DNA from: Microbacterium sp. LWS13-1.2
GTDB taxonomy: Bacteria; Actinomycetota; Actinomycetes; Actinomycetales; Microbacteriaceae
Direction of reading: 5' to 3'
DNA: 64,000 bases
NCBI RefSeq assembly: GCF_040144835.1
Contig: NZ_CP151632.1
Span: forward strand, 2,666,001 to 2,730,000
This document shows positions 38,175 through 47,018 of this stretch, piece by piece. Position numbers and translations under genes: made by a program. The notes below the pieces were generated by a model. It saw only the letters and a program-made list of their open reading frames with translations. It searched no databases and was not told where the DNA came from. Each line of letters starts with the position of its first letter. The stretch's first letter is position 1.

Positions 38175-38612
38175 ATGGACCTGCGTGTCGCGGCGTACGC
38201 GGTGATCATCGACGAACACGACCGCCTTCTGCTCGCCCACTGGAACGAGGGTCGCCGCGCCGCGTGGACGCTGCCCGGGGGCGGGCTCGAAGAGGGTGAG
38301 GATCCTGAGCGTGCGGCTCGCCGCGAGGTCAGGGAGGAGACGGGCTATCGCGTCACGATCGGTCCGCTGCTCGGCATCCACTCCCGTGTCATCCCACCCG
38401 GCCGCCGGTTGAAACCGGGCGCCGACCTGCCGCTGCACACGCTGCGGATCGTCTACCGCGCGCACGTCACCGGTGGCCGCCTGCGCCATGAGAAGAACGG
38501 CTCGACCGACCGCGCGGAGTGGTTCCCGCTCGCGGAGGTGAACGCACTGCAGCGCGTGAAGCTCGTCGACATCGCGCTCGAGATGGCGGCCGTCGAGCTG
38601 CCGCCCTCGTGA
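38175..38612 (+). CDS. NUDIX hydrolase
   Basis: A 145-residue protein with a complete Nudix box: GGGLEEGEDPERAARREVREETGY (residues about 35-58), containing the REVREETG catalytic core. It hydrolyses a nucleoside diphosphate linked to another group; the substrate is not predictable. The ATG lies five bases after a TAGGGT box (38164-38169), so the transcript is probably leaderless. A NUDIX gene usually sits between cca and the DUF6049 gene in this lineage and is missing there, but this one is too small to be called that gene. Confidence 0.9.
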   Translation: MDLRVAAYAVIIDEHDRLLLAHWNEGRRAAWTLPGGGLEEGEDPERAARREVREETGYRVTIGPLLGIHSRVIPPGRRLKPGADLPLHTLRIVYRAHVTGGRLRHEKNGSTDRAEWFPLAEVNALQRVKLVDIALEMAAVELPPS

Positions 38613-38627
38613 GCGTGGGCTCAGCCG

Positions 38628-39125
38628 TCAGTCGATCGGCTGCGTGATGTCGGCGACCGTCGCCCCGTAGGCGGCGATGAGGTCATCGGCGTCGACGAAC
38701 ATGCTGTAGCCGTGTGCGCCCGCGCCCATCGCGATGCGCTGGCCGACGATCTCGCTGTCGGCGTAGATCGGCCAGTCGTGGGTGCTGCCGAGGGGCACGA
38801 TCGTCCCCCGCTCGTACCCGGTGGCGGCCAGCGCGCGTGCGGGATCCGGCAGCTGCAGCTTGTTCACGCCGACGACGGCCCGCAGCTTCGGCCACGAGAT
38901 GGCCCGGTCACCCGGGACGAGCGCGAAGAGAAAGGTGTCGTCGCTGCGCTTGACCACGAGGGTCTTCACGATGCCGGACGCGGGGATGCCGAGGATCGCG
39001 GCCGCCTCGGGCAGGCTGTTCGCCGCCGGACGCTCGCGGATCTCGATCTCCAGACCGCGCGCGGAGGCCGCCGCGCGAACGCGGTCGACCCCCGTCAGTG
39101 CCTCGCCCGTGGCGGGCTCAGGCAT
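38628..39125 (-). CDS. YbaK/EbsC-family aminoacyl-tRNA deacylase
   Basis: A 165-residue single-domain protein of the YbaK/ProX family, with the conserved segments ASGIVKTLVVKRSDDTFLFALVPGDRAISWPKLRA and GYERGTIVPLG. Such proteins remove mischarged amino acids from tRNA (for example Cys- or Ala-tRNA-Pro). The ATG overlaps the stop of the upstream hypothetical membrane protein gene by eight bases, so they form a pair. The precise tRNA substrate is unknown. Confidence 0.85.
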   Translation of the reverse strand: MPEPATGEALTGVDRVRAAASARGLEIEIRERPAANSLPEAAAILGIPASGIVKTLVVKRSDDTFLFALVPGDRAISWPKLRAVVGVNKLQLPDPARALAATGYERGTIVPLGSTHDWPIYADSEIVGQRIAMGAGAHGYSMFVDADDLIAAYGATVADITQPID

Positions 39126-39690
39126 CCGGAGCGCGCAGCGGGTCGTCCGCGACCCAGAGCTCGTCGTCGGCGCGGAGCGTCTGCCATGCGGCGTAGAGCA
39201 CGCCGACCGCGGCTGCGACGCCGAGGATGATGGCGATCACGCCGCCGGCGCCCATCCCCTTCTTCTGCGGTGCGGACCGCTCGAGCTTGGCCGAGAGGTA
39301 CCGGCTCGCCTCGCGAGCGTACTTGTCGGCCTTCTTGCCGTAGTTCTTCGAGTCGGGCAGTGCGAATCCACGGCCGCTGGCGAGCTGCGCGCGCGTGTCG
39401 TTCGCCGCATCCCAGACCGACAGCGCGGAGCCGACCACGGCGCCTGCCGCGGGGATCACCGTGCTGTTGACGACCTTCTTGCCCTTGTCGACGTACGGTG
39501 CGGCGTACTTGTCGTAACCGGCCTGCATCTGCGGCTTGACCTGTTCGCGGCCGAAGTGCCCGAGCTGGCGACTTGCTTCGCGTGCGACGGATGCGGCCTC
39601 ACCGACCAGCACCTGCTGCGACTCCCACAGCTGGTTCGCCTGCTTCTGAAGCTTCTCGAGTTCCTTCTTGCGCTTGCGGCTGACGCTCAC
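39118..39690 (-). CDS. Hypothetical single-pass membrane protein with coiled-coil N-terminus
   Basis: A 190-residue protein I cannot assign to a named family. It begins with a basic helix (SRKRKKELEKLQKQANQLWES). A long amphipathic region follows with repeated Tyr/Lys/Ala (YDKYAAPYVDKGKKVVNSTVIP and KNYGKKADKYAREASRYLSAKL). A C-terminal membrane helix comes next (GVIAIILGVAAAVGVLYAAW) and then an acidic tail. The GTG at 39690 follows GGGAGGG at ideal distance. It is divergent from the cyclophilin gene and coupled to the YbaK gene. Confidence 0.75.
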   Translation of the reverse strand: MSVSRKRKKELEKLQKQANQLWESQQVLVGEAASVAREASRQLGHFGREQVKPQMQAGYDKYAAPYVDKGKKVVNSTVIPAAGAVVGSALSVWDAANDTRAQLASGRGFALPDSKNYGKKADKYAREASRYLSAKLERSAPQKKGMGAGGVIAIILGVAAAVGVLYAAWQTLRADDELWVADDPLRAPDA

Positions 39691-39785
39691 GGTTGCCCTC
39701 CCTGTCGTGGGGATGTCGTCTCCCCATCTTGCCAGACCCCCGCCGAGACGGGAGGGGTTGCAGTGAACTCTGAGACAATGTAGGA

Positions 39786-40358
39786 ATGCCGCTTCATACA
39801 GCTGTCGCAACGATCCACACCAACTACGGCGACATCGTCGTCAACCTGTTCGGAGACCACGCCCCCCGCACCGTGCAGAACTTCGTCGGGCTCTCCGACG
39901 GGTCGCAGGCGTGGACGCACCCGGCGACCGGCAAGCCGGGCGAGGGCCCGCTGTACAAGGACGTCATCTTCCACCGCATCATCTCGGGCTTCATGATCCA
40001 GGGCGGCGACCCGCTCGGCCAGGGTGTGGGCGGACCGGGCTACAACTTCAACGACGAGATCAACGGCGAGCTCACCTTCACCGATCCGTACAAGCTCGCC
40101 ATGGCGAACGCGGGCCTGCGCCGCAACGCGATCACCGGTCAGCCCGAGGGCACCAACGGCTCGCAGTTCTTCATCACCGTCCCCGGCCAGGGTGGCCGCG
40201 GACCGGAGTGGCTGCAGGGCAAGCACACGATCTTCGGCGAGGTCGCCGATGACGCCTCGAAGGCCGTCGTCGACACCATCGCCGAGGTTCCGACGGCCGC
40301 CGGCGACCGCCCGGTCGAGCCGGTCGTCATCGAGTCGATCGACATCGTCTCGGCCTGA
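39786..40358 (+). CDS. Cyclophilin-type peptidyl-prolyl cis-trans isomerase
   Basis: A 190-residue cytosolic cyclophilin with no signal peptide. Active-site motifs are visible: FHRIISGFMIQGGDP (with the catalytic Arg in FHRI), NGSQFFITV and LQGKHTIFGEV. It accelerates proline isomerisation in folding. Its position between oriC and crgA matches ppiA in mycobacteria. A stable hairpin follows the stop. Confidence 0.95.
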   Translation: MPLHTAVATIHTNYGDIVVNLFGDHAPRTVQNFVGLSDGSQAWTHPATGKPGEGPLYKDVIFHRIISGFMIQGGDPLGQGVGGPGYNFNDEINGELTFTDPYKLAMANAGLRRNAITGQPEGTNGSQFFITVPGQGGRGPEWLQGKHTIFGEVADDASKAVVDTIAEVPTAAGDRPVEPVVIESIDIVSA

Positions 40359-40369
40359 CGGTTCGCGCG

Positions 40370-40403
40370 CCGGGCGTGCAGCGGAACACCGCTGCGCGCC
40401 CGG
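40370..40403 (+). terminator. Hairpin after the cyclophilin gene
   Basis: A 15-bp stem (CCGGGCGTGCAGCGG with its complement, one G-U) and a four-base loop, 11 bases after the stop. No T run follows, so it may be a terminator or a 3'-end protecting hairpin. Confidence 0.5.
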
Positions 40404-40448
40404 GTCCGCCGCAGCCCTGACCCGACGAAACCCACAGACGGGGGCCGC

Positions 40449-41342
40449 GTGAGCACCGACGACTTCCAGCGCAACCGCGAGAACTTCTGCTACCGGCATC
40501 CGGATCGGCAGAGCTTCGTGCTCTGCCAGCGATGCCTGCGCACGATCTGCCCGGAGTGCCAGACCCCCGCCGCCGTCGGCGTGATCTGTCCCGAGTGCCT
40601 GCGCGACCAGCAGAAGTCGCAGTCGCCGGCGCAGCGCAAGGCCGAGCGCCGCTGGTCGCGTCCGCGCGCGGTGTCGGCGTCGTCGGGACAGCCGATCGTC
40701 ACCTACACGATCATCGGCCTCACCGCCTTCGTGTACCTGCTGACACTCATCCCCGGCGGAGTCGGCGATGCGGTGCAGCAGACGCTGCTCTACTGGGCGC
40801 CGTTGATGTACCCCGACGTGACCGGTCGCTTCGAGCCGTGGCGTCTGCTCACCGGCGCACTCGTGCACGCGGGCATCTGGCATGTGGGCCTCAACATGCT
40901 CGCGCTCTGGATGATCGGCCGCAGCCTCGAACCGCTCCTCGGCCGGTGGCGGTTCCTCACCCTCTACGTGCTGAGCGCCATCGGCGGCTCGGTGGCGGTG
41001 ACACTGCTCTCGTTCACGACGCCCGTCGTCGGGGCATCCGGCGCCATCTTCGGCCTGTTCGGGGCGCTGCTGGTGATCGGGCGCCACATCGGCGCGAACA
41101 TCGCCGGCATCGCCGTCGTCCTCGGCATCAACCTCGTCATCGGGTTCATCCCCGGATTCAACGTATCGTGGCAGGCGCACGTCGGCGGCCTGCTGGTCGG
41201 CCTGCTGGTCGCGTTCATCTTCACGCGCACCCGCGCGGTGCGGCAGCGCGGCCTGCAGATCGGCCTGCTGGTCGCCGTCGGTGCCGGACTCGTGGCGCTC
41301 CTCTTCGTGCCGGTGGTCTTCCCCGGCGTGGTCCTCGCGTAA
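40449..41342 (+). CDS. Rhomboid intramembrane serine protease with N-terminal zinc ribbon
   Basis: A 297-residue protein. Residues 10-55 hold a Cys/His-rich ribbon (CYRHPDRQSFVLCQRCLRTICPECQTPAAVGVICPECL) resembling a B-box-like zinc site. The rhomboid part has six predicted membrane helices, the oxyanion HxxxN-type motif in IWHVGLNM, the catalytic serine in GASGAIFGLFG and the catalytic histidine in WQAHVGGLLVG. It cleaves membrane proteins within the bilayer; the substrate is unknown. This domain order is standard for the rhomboid near crgA in Microbacteriaceae. Confidence 0.92.
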   Translation: MSTDDFQRNRENFCYRHPDRQSFVLCQRCLRTICPECQTPAAVGVICPECLRDQQKSQSPAQRKAERRWSRPRAVSASSGQPIVTYTIIGLTAFVYLLTLIPGGVGDAVQQTLLYWAPLMYPDVTGRFEPWRLLTGALVHAGIWHVGLNMLALWMIGRSLEPLLGRWRFLTLYVLSAIGGSVAVTLLSFTTPVVGASGAIFGLFGALLVIGRHIGANIAGIAVVLGINLVIGFIPGFNVSWQAHVGGLLVGLLVAFIFTRTRAVRQRGLQIGLLVAVGAGLVALLFVPVVFPGVVLA

Positions 41343-41366
41343 GGCTTCAGGCGCGCCGAGCCGGAG

Positions 41367-41445
41367 TTATCCACAGGCCCATCCACAGCCTGGGGAGAAT
41401 GACACGGGTGTAATTCACAGGTGTTAACAGAGTTGTTAACAACTC
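41367..41445. promoter_or_regulatory. DnaA-box-like cluster with a 16-bp palindrome
   Basis: Within the 206-base gap between the rhomboid stop and the crgA stop: perfect TTATCCACA (41367-41375), CCATCCACA (41379-41387), TAATTCACA (41411-41419) and the exact palindrome GAGTTGTTAACAACTC (41430-41445), with another GTTAAC at 41423. The gap is markedly AT-richer than its surroundings. The arrangement resembles oriC (DnaA boxes plus GTTAAC) on a small scale. Its function is unknown. Confidence 0.55.
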
Positions 41446-41499
41446 AGGATGCGGGCCATCACGCGGGTTCTGCCGCCGAGATGACGGTATCCGCGCACG

Positions 41500-41532
41500 G
41501 AAAAGCCCCGGTCGCCATAGACCGGGGCTTCT
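41500..41532 (-). terminator. Terminator after crgA
   Basis: On the minus strand GAAGCCCCGGT and ACCGGGGCTTTTCC pair around a short loop and end in four T residues. Confidence 0.8.
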
Positions 41533-41548
41533 CGCTCGCAGGAGCTCG

Positions 41549-41788
41549 CTATCGCCAGCGCGTCGTCATGAGGAAGCCGATGAAGGCGATACCGAAGCCG
41601 ATCACCAGGTTCCATGCCCCGATGTCGGGGATCGGGAACGCCATGCCGCTCAGGTAGAAGACGAGGATCCAGACCAGACCGATGAGCATCAGTCCGATCA
41701 TGATCGGCTTGAACCACACCGGGTTGGGTGCCGCCTCGCCTTCTGCGCGCTCGACGAGCGAGTCGTCGTCTTTGCCGGGTCGTGCCAT
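41549..41788 (-). CDS. crgA: Cell division protein CrgA
   Basis: A 79-residue membrane protein with an acidic N-terminus, then NPVWFKPIMIGLMLIGLVWILVFYLSG and NLVIGFGIAFIGFLMTTRWR, the two helices and WR end typical of CrgA. It helps assemble the divisome by binding FtsZ, FtsQ, FtsI and PBPs in actinobacteria. It is divergent from the sortase gene (54 bases between starts) and ends at a terminator. Confidence 0.95.
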   Translation of the reverse strand: MARPGKDDDSLVERAEGEAAPNPVWFKPIMIGLMLIGLVWILVFYLSGMAFPIPDIGAWNLVIGFGIAFIGFLMTTRWR

Positions 41789-41842
41789 GGGAAGAGTCTA
41801 ACTGCCAGCCGACCCCAACACTTGCTGTGCGAGAATCCCCCT

Positions 41843-42634
41843 GTGGATGAAGCGGTGTCCGGTCTGGGGCGCGCCGCGCGGAGGCAGCAGACCCCGCGCC
41901 GGCGCACGTCCGTCGTCGGTGTCATCGGCGAGGTGCTCATCACCGCCGGTGTCATCGTGCTCCTCTACGTCGTCTGGCAGCTGTGGGTCGGCGATCTGAT
42001 CTACGGCGCCGAGCGCAACGCCGAAGGGACCCAGCTCTCGCAGGAGTGGGCGGAGCAGTACGAGGGCGAGGATCCCGTCGTCGCCGCGCCGGAGCCGGAT
42101 CCGTCCGCATCGGCCGCTCCGGTCACGGCGCCGCCGCCGGTGCTCCCCGAACCCGGCGACGGCGAGAAGTTCGCCGTCATGTACGTCCCCCGCTTCGGAT
42201 CGGACTACGCGGTGCCGATGGCTGGTGGTGTGACACGTTCCCGCACCCTCGACCCAATCGGCATCGGCCACTACCCCGGCACCAAGATGCCGGGCGAGCC
42301 CGGCAACTTCGCCGTCGCCGCCCATCGCACCACGTGGGGCAAGCCGTTCAACCGCATCGCCGACCTGCACGTGGGTGACGCGATCGTCGTGGAGACGCAG
42401 GCCGGCTGGTACACCTACCGCTTCCGGACGCTCCAGTACGTCCGCCCGAACGAGGTCGAAGTGCTTCTTCCCGTACCCCAGGCAATGGACGTCCCCGCCG
42501 GCACCGCCTACATCACCCTGACGAGCTGCAGCCCCATGTACGCCATGACCGAGCGCATCGTCGCATACGGCGTGTTCGAGTCGTTCACGCCCCGCGACGC
42601 CGGGGAGCCGGCATCCCTCCAGGCGGTGGCCTGA
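41843..42634 (+). CDS. srtE: Class E sortase
   Basis: A 263-residue transpeptidase with a basic N-terminus and a membrane anchor (GEVLITAGVIVLLYVVWQLWVG). A Pro-rich linker precedes the sortase barrel. Active-site residues are visible: His in FAVAAHRTTWG, Cys in ITLTSCSPMYA and Arg in MTERIVAYG. Class E sortases anchor LAXTG-type surface proteins in actinobacteria. I use the GTG at 41843. It is the first gene of srtE, a 62-residue membrane protein and the amidotransferase, each overlapping the next. Confidence 0.9.
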   Translation: MDEAVSGLGRAARRQQTPRRRTSVVGVIGEVLITAGVIVLLYVVWQLWVGDLIYGAERNAEGTQLSQEWAEQYEGEDPVVAAPEPDPSASAAPVTAPPPVLPEPGDGEKFAVMYVPRFGSDYAVPMAGGVTRSRTLDPIGIGHYPGTKMPGEPGNFAVAAHRTTWGKPFNRIADLHVGDAIVVETQAGWYTYRFRTLQYVRPNEVEVLLPVPQAMDVPAGTAYITLTSCSPMYAMTERIVAYGVFESFTPRDAGEPASLQAVA

Positions 42635-42818
42635 TGTACGCGGCGCTGTGGCGAGTCCTTCCCGGACCGGGGTGGGTGCGGGTGCTCATCCTGCTCGTCC
42701 TCATCGCGGCGGTGCTCTACGGGCTGCTCTTCTACGTCTTCCCCTGGGTGAGCCAGTTCGTGAACCCGCAGGATGTCACCGTAGGGCTCCCCGCCGCGCC
42801 GTCGGGTGCGCCGGTGTC

Positions 42819-42822
<4 letters not shown>
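42634..42822 (+). CDS. Small single-pass membrane protein
   Basis: A 62-residue protein with one hydrophobic helix (VRVLILLVLIAAVLYGLLFYVFPWVSQFV) and a short Pro/Ala-rich tail. TGATG links it to the sortase stop and GTGA to the next start, so it is real and translated within the operon. A similar small membrane protein is common at this position in Microbacteriaceae. I know of no established function. Confidence 0.8.
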
Positions 42823-43466
<644 letters not shown>

Positions 43467-43513
43467 GCCGGCGGTGCGACGACGCCTGAGCCCGCGGCAA
43501 CCCCGCGGTCCGG

Positions 43514-45214
43514 CTATGGGCCCGTGCAGTAGATCAGCGTGATCTCCGAGTGCACCGGCACGTCGCCGGGGGTCAGCGACTGCGACTGCACGGTCGCGGG
43601 GTCGCCGCCGGCGCAGTTCGGGTCCTCCTGCGCGGTCACGGTGAGCCCGACCTCTTCGAGCTCACGTGTGGCCGCGTCGACGGTGTAGCCCCGCACGTCG
43701 TCGATCGCGACCCGGCCGGAAGCCACGACGAGGTTCACCATCGTGCCGGCGGCGACACTCGCCCCGTCGACCGGATCGCTCGAGATCACCGTGCCGGCGG
43801 CCAGGTCCTTGTCGTTCTGCGGGGTGACGGTGCCCAGCTGCAGCCCGGCGGTCGTGATGGCGGCTGTCGCGGCATCCTGCCCGAGTCCGACCAGTGTCGG
43901 CACCGTCGACATCTGCTGTCCGGTCGAGACGTACACGCTGACCTGCTGGTCGGGCGTCACCGACGTGCCCGCCTCGGGATCGGTGCGGATGACGTTGCCG
44001 GTGGCGACCTCGGTGTTCTCCTCGTCGACGCGGATCGCCCGGAGGTCGGCCTCGGCCAGTGCTTCGTTCGCCCGCTCGTAGGTCATGCCCGACACATCGG
44101 GCACCTCGCGCACATTGTCGGGCAGATCGTCGCGCGGCTGGATGGTGAGCACCCAGAACAGCAGCGAGATGAGGAGCACCGCCAGCAGGGCGACGCCCGC
44201 CCAGATCCAGGCGACCGGCGGACCGGCCTGCGTGCGCTTCATCGTCGTGTCGGTGCTCAGCTGGCGCAGCGACCGCGCGGTCTCGGCGGCCTGGCGCGGG
44301 TTGGGGCCGTACAGCTCGCTGGTGAGGGCCCCCACCTGCCGCTTCGACGGCTGCTGGCCGTCCACGGTCGCGTCGAGCGCCTCGCGGAAGCCCGCGGCGT
44401 CCTGGTAGCGCTGGAACGGGTCCTTCGCGAGGGCGCGGAGCGCGACGGTGTCGAGGGCGCGGGGCACCGTGTCGTTCACCTCGGACGGCGGCACCGGCGC
44501 CTCGCTCACGTGCTGATAGGCCACCGCCACCGGTGAGTCGCCGCGGAACGGCTGGCGGCCGGTGAGCAGCTCGTACAGCACGACGCCGGTCGAGTACACG
44601 TCGGCGCGGGCATCGACGGGCTCCCCCTTCGCCTGCTCCGGCGAGAAGTACGCGGCGGTGCCCAGGATCTGGGTGGTCTCGGCGACGGTCGACGAGCTGT
44701 CCGACACCGCGCGGGCGATGCCGAAGTCCATCACCTTCACCTGACCGGCATCCGTCACCATGACGTTGCCGGGCTTGATGTCGCGGTGCACGACACCGGC
44801 GCGGTGCGAGTACTCAAGAGCCTCGAGGATGCCGTCGACGTAGCGGACGGCATCCGTCACGGGAACGGGGCCTGCGGCGATGATCTCCTTGAGGAGCCGG
44901 CCCTTGACCAGCTCCATCACGATGAACGGGACCGGGCGGACGGTGCCGTCGGGCGACGTCAGGGAGTCCTCGCCGGCGTCGTACACCCGCACGATCGTCG
45001 GGTGAGCCATGCGGGACGCTGCCTGCGCCTCGAGGCGGAACCGGGTGCGGAAGGCGTTGTCGTCGGCCAGCTCGCGGTCGAGGATCTTGATCGCGACCTC
45101 GCGGCCCAGTGTGAGGTCGTACCCGCGGTAGACGCTCGCCATGCCGCCTCGGCCGATGGGCTCATCGATGCGATAGCGCCCCGAAAGCACACGCGGCTCA
45201 GCTGTCACGGTCAC
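43514..45214 (-). CDS. pknB: Ser/Thr protein kinase PknB with PASTA domains
   Basis: A 566-residue membrane kinase. The cytoplasmic kinase domain has GRGGMASVYRGYD (P-loop), VVHRDIKPGNVMV (catalytic loop), MDFGIA and a Thr/Ser-rich activation loop. A single membrane helix (WIWAGVALLAVLLISLLFWVL, near residue 345) is followed by four PASTA repeats (each starting VPDVSGMTYERA-like or VPTLVGLGQDAA). The ectodomain senses muropeptides or lipid II, and the kinase controls growth and division. The GTG follows GGCAGGGA. It is the last gene of the fhaA-to-pknB row. Confidence 0.94.
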   Translation of the reverse strand: MTVTAEPRVLSGRYRIDEPIGRGGMASVYRGYDLTLGREVAIKILDRELADDNAFRTRFRLEAQAASRMAHPTIVRVYDAGEDSLTSPDGTVRPVPFIVMELVKGRLLKEIIAAGPVPVTDAVRYVDGILEALEYSHRAGVVHRDIKPGNVMVTDAGQVKVMDFGIARAVSDSSSTVAETTQILGTAAYFSPEQAKGEPVDARADVYSTGVVLYELLTGRQPFRGDSPVAVAYQHVSEAPVPPSEVNDTVPRALDTVALRALAKDPFQRYQDAAGFREALDATVDGQQPSKRQVGALTSELYGPNPRQAAETARSLRQLSTDTTMKRTQAGPPVAWIWAGVALLAVLLISLLFWVLTIQPRDDLPDNVREVPDVSGMTYERANEALAEADLRAIRVDEENTEVATGNVIRTDPEAGTSVTPDQQVSVYVSTGQQMSTVPTLVGLGQDAATAAITTAGLQLGTVTPQNDKDLAAGTVISSDPVDGASVAAGTMVNLVVASGRVAIDDVRGYTVDAATRELEEVGLTVTAQEDPNCAGGDPATVQSQSLTPGDVPVHSEITLIYCTGP

Positions 45215-45302
45215 TCCCTGCCTGGAACATCAGCCACACTAGCCGAGCGAGAGCGGGTCACGCGTGCCGCGCGACCCGCTCTGCGGATTCACTCAGCCAG
45301 GC

Positions 45303-47018
45303 TCACTCGTCGTCGGCCTCGTCCGTGGGTCCGGGAGTGGGAGCGGCCTGGATCAGCACGGTGGCCTCGCCCGACTCGCCCGACGTGCGGTTGCCCGCGG
45401 TGCCGCCGCTGCAGGTCACGTTGTACGTGACGATGACCGTCTGGCCCGCTGCGTCGCCCGCCGTCACGGTCGCCGACCGCGCATTCTGCGGGAAGCTCGG
45501 CCCGTTCGTGATCGTGCCGTTCTGCACCGTGAAGGTGTAGGCGCTGACCGAGCCGGCGCCTGAGGGGCAGGTGTAGCCGTCCCACATGACGGTGAGCTGC
45601 TCCCCGGGCGCGACGGATGCCGGAGCGCCCTGGAACGTCGGGGAGCTCGGGGTCGGCATCGGGGTCTGGCCGGCGTACGCGGTCAGTTCGATGATCGTGC
45701 CCTTCGGGACGTTGCCGGTCGGGCTCACGCTGTAGACCTTGCCCACGCTCGCCTCGTCGGGCGCCGCGTTGCCCTCGACGCAGTTCGCACCGAGACCGAG
45801 GGCGTCGAGTGCCGTCGACGCGGCGGCGCAATCCTGCCCCACGTAGTCGTCCGCGACGACGTTCGCCGTGGTGGGTGTCGGCGTCGGCGTGTCGGTCGGC
45901 GTCACCGACGGCGTCGAAGTGGTCTTCGTCGGGTCGGGCGCGGGCGTGTCCTGGTTCGCCACGACCGCCCAGATGGTGCCGATGAGCACCAGGAGGAGCA
46001 GAGCGATGAGGGCGATGAGCGGCCAGGTCCAGGGGCTGCGCTTCTTCTTCTCCGCCGCCTCTTCGGCGCCCTCTTCACCGGGCGCGGGCATGATGCGCGT
46101 CGCGGCCGACGTGTCGGAGCCCGCCGCGAGCAGCTGCGTCGCCGCATCGCCCGCGGCGACGCCGGCGATGGCCGGGACCGCCGCGGCGGCTGCCGCGACA
46201 TCGCCTCGGCGCAGCGCGGTGGCGGCGCGCGCGACGGCAGCCGCGGAAGCCGGACGCTCCTCGGGCTTCTTCGCGATCATCGCCATCACGAGGTTCTGGA
46301 CCGGGACGGCGACCGTGGCCGGCAGAGGCGCCGGCTGCTCGTTGATCTGCGCCATCGCGATGGCGACCTGCGACTCGCCCGTGAACGGGCGCTTGCCCGT
46401 GAGGCACTCGTAGGCGACGATCCCGAGCGAGTAGATGTCGGTGGCCGGCGATGCCGGGTGCCCGGACGCCTGCTCGGGCGACAGGTACTGCACCGTGCCC
46501 ATCACCTGACCGGTGGCGGTGAGCGGCACCTGGTCGGCGATGCGCGCGATGCCGAAGTCGGTGATCTTCACGCGGCCGTCGGGCGTGATGAGGAGGTTGC
46601 CGGGCTTGATGTCGCGGTGCACCAGACCGGCTGCGTGTGCGGCCTGCAGTGCGGCCGACGTCTGCGCCACGATGTCGAGGGTCTTGTCGGTCGACAGCGA
46701 TCCGTCGCGCTCGAGGACCGTCGACAGCGCCTCGCCGGGAACGAGTTCCATGACGAGGAACGCGCTGCCGGCTTCCTCGCCGTAGTCGAACACGCTCGCG
46801 ATGCCTTCGTGGTTCACGAGGGCCGCATGGCGGGCCTCGGCACGGAAGCGCTCCAGGAATCCCGGGTCTCCCATGTATTCGTCTTTGAGGATCTTGATGG
46901 CGACGGTCCGTCCGATGACGTGGTCGGTCGCTTCCCAGACCTCGCCCATGCCGCCGATCGCTATGCGCGAATCGAGTTCGTATCGGCCGCCGAAGGTCAC
47001 GCCCTGCGTCGGTCTCAT
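45303..47018 (-). CDS. pknA: Ser/Thr protein kinase, PknA-like, with one PASTA-like domain
   Basis: A 571-residue membrane kinase with the P-loop IAIGGMGEVWEATD, the catalytic loop LVHRDIKPGNLLI and ITDFGIAR. Membrane helix WPLIALIALLLLVLIGTIWAVV near residue 345 is followed by a Thr/Pro linker. Next comes one PASTA-like module (ADDYVGQDCAAASTALDALGL) with a Cys pair, then a Ser/Gly-rich region resembling an Ig-like fold. The extracellular part distinguishes it from mycobacterial PknA, which lacks PASTA. It overlaps pbpA by an ATGA. Confidence 0.9.
   Translation of the reverse strand: MRPTQGVTFGGRYELDSRIAIGGMGEVWEATDHVIGRTVAIKILKDEYMGDPGFLERFRAEARHAALVNHEGIASVFDYGEEAGSAFLVMELVPGEALSTVLERDGSLSTDKTLDIVAQTSAALQAAHAAGLVHRDIKPGNLLITPDGRVKITDFGIARIADQVPLTATGQVMGTVQYLSPEQASGHPASPATDIYSLGIVAYECLTGKRPFTGESQVAIAMAQINEQPAPLPATVAVPVQNLVMAMIAKKPEERPASAAAVARAATALRRGDVAAAAAAVPAIAGVAAGDAATQLLAAGSDTSAATRIMPAPGEEGAEEAAEKKKRSPWTWPLIALIALLLLVLIGTIWAVVANQDTPAPDPTKTTSTPSVTPTDTPTPTPTTANVVADDYVGQDCAAASTALDALGLGANCVEGNAAPDEASVGKVYSVSPTGNVPKGTIIELTAYAGQTPMPTPSSPTFQGAPASVAPGEQLTVMWDGYTCPSGAGSVSAYTFTVQNGTITNGPSFPQNARSATVTAGDAAGQTVIVTYNVTCSGGTAGNRTSGESGEATVLIQAAPTPGPTDEADDE

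Noticed and set aside
42361..42380. CACGTG inside the sortase gene as a parS site
   Set aside because: Only the central six bases match; both arms differ from GTTTCACGTGAAAC.
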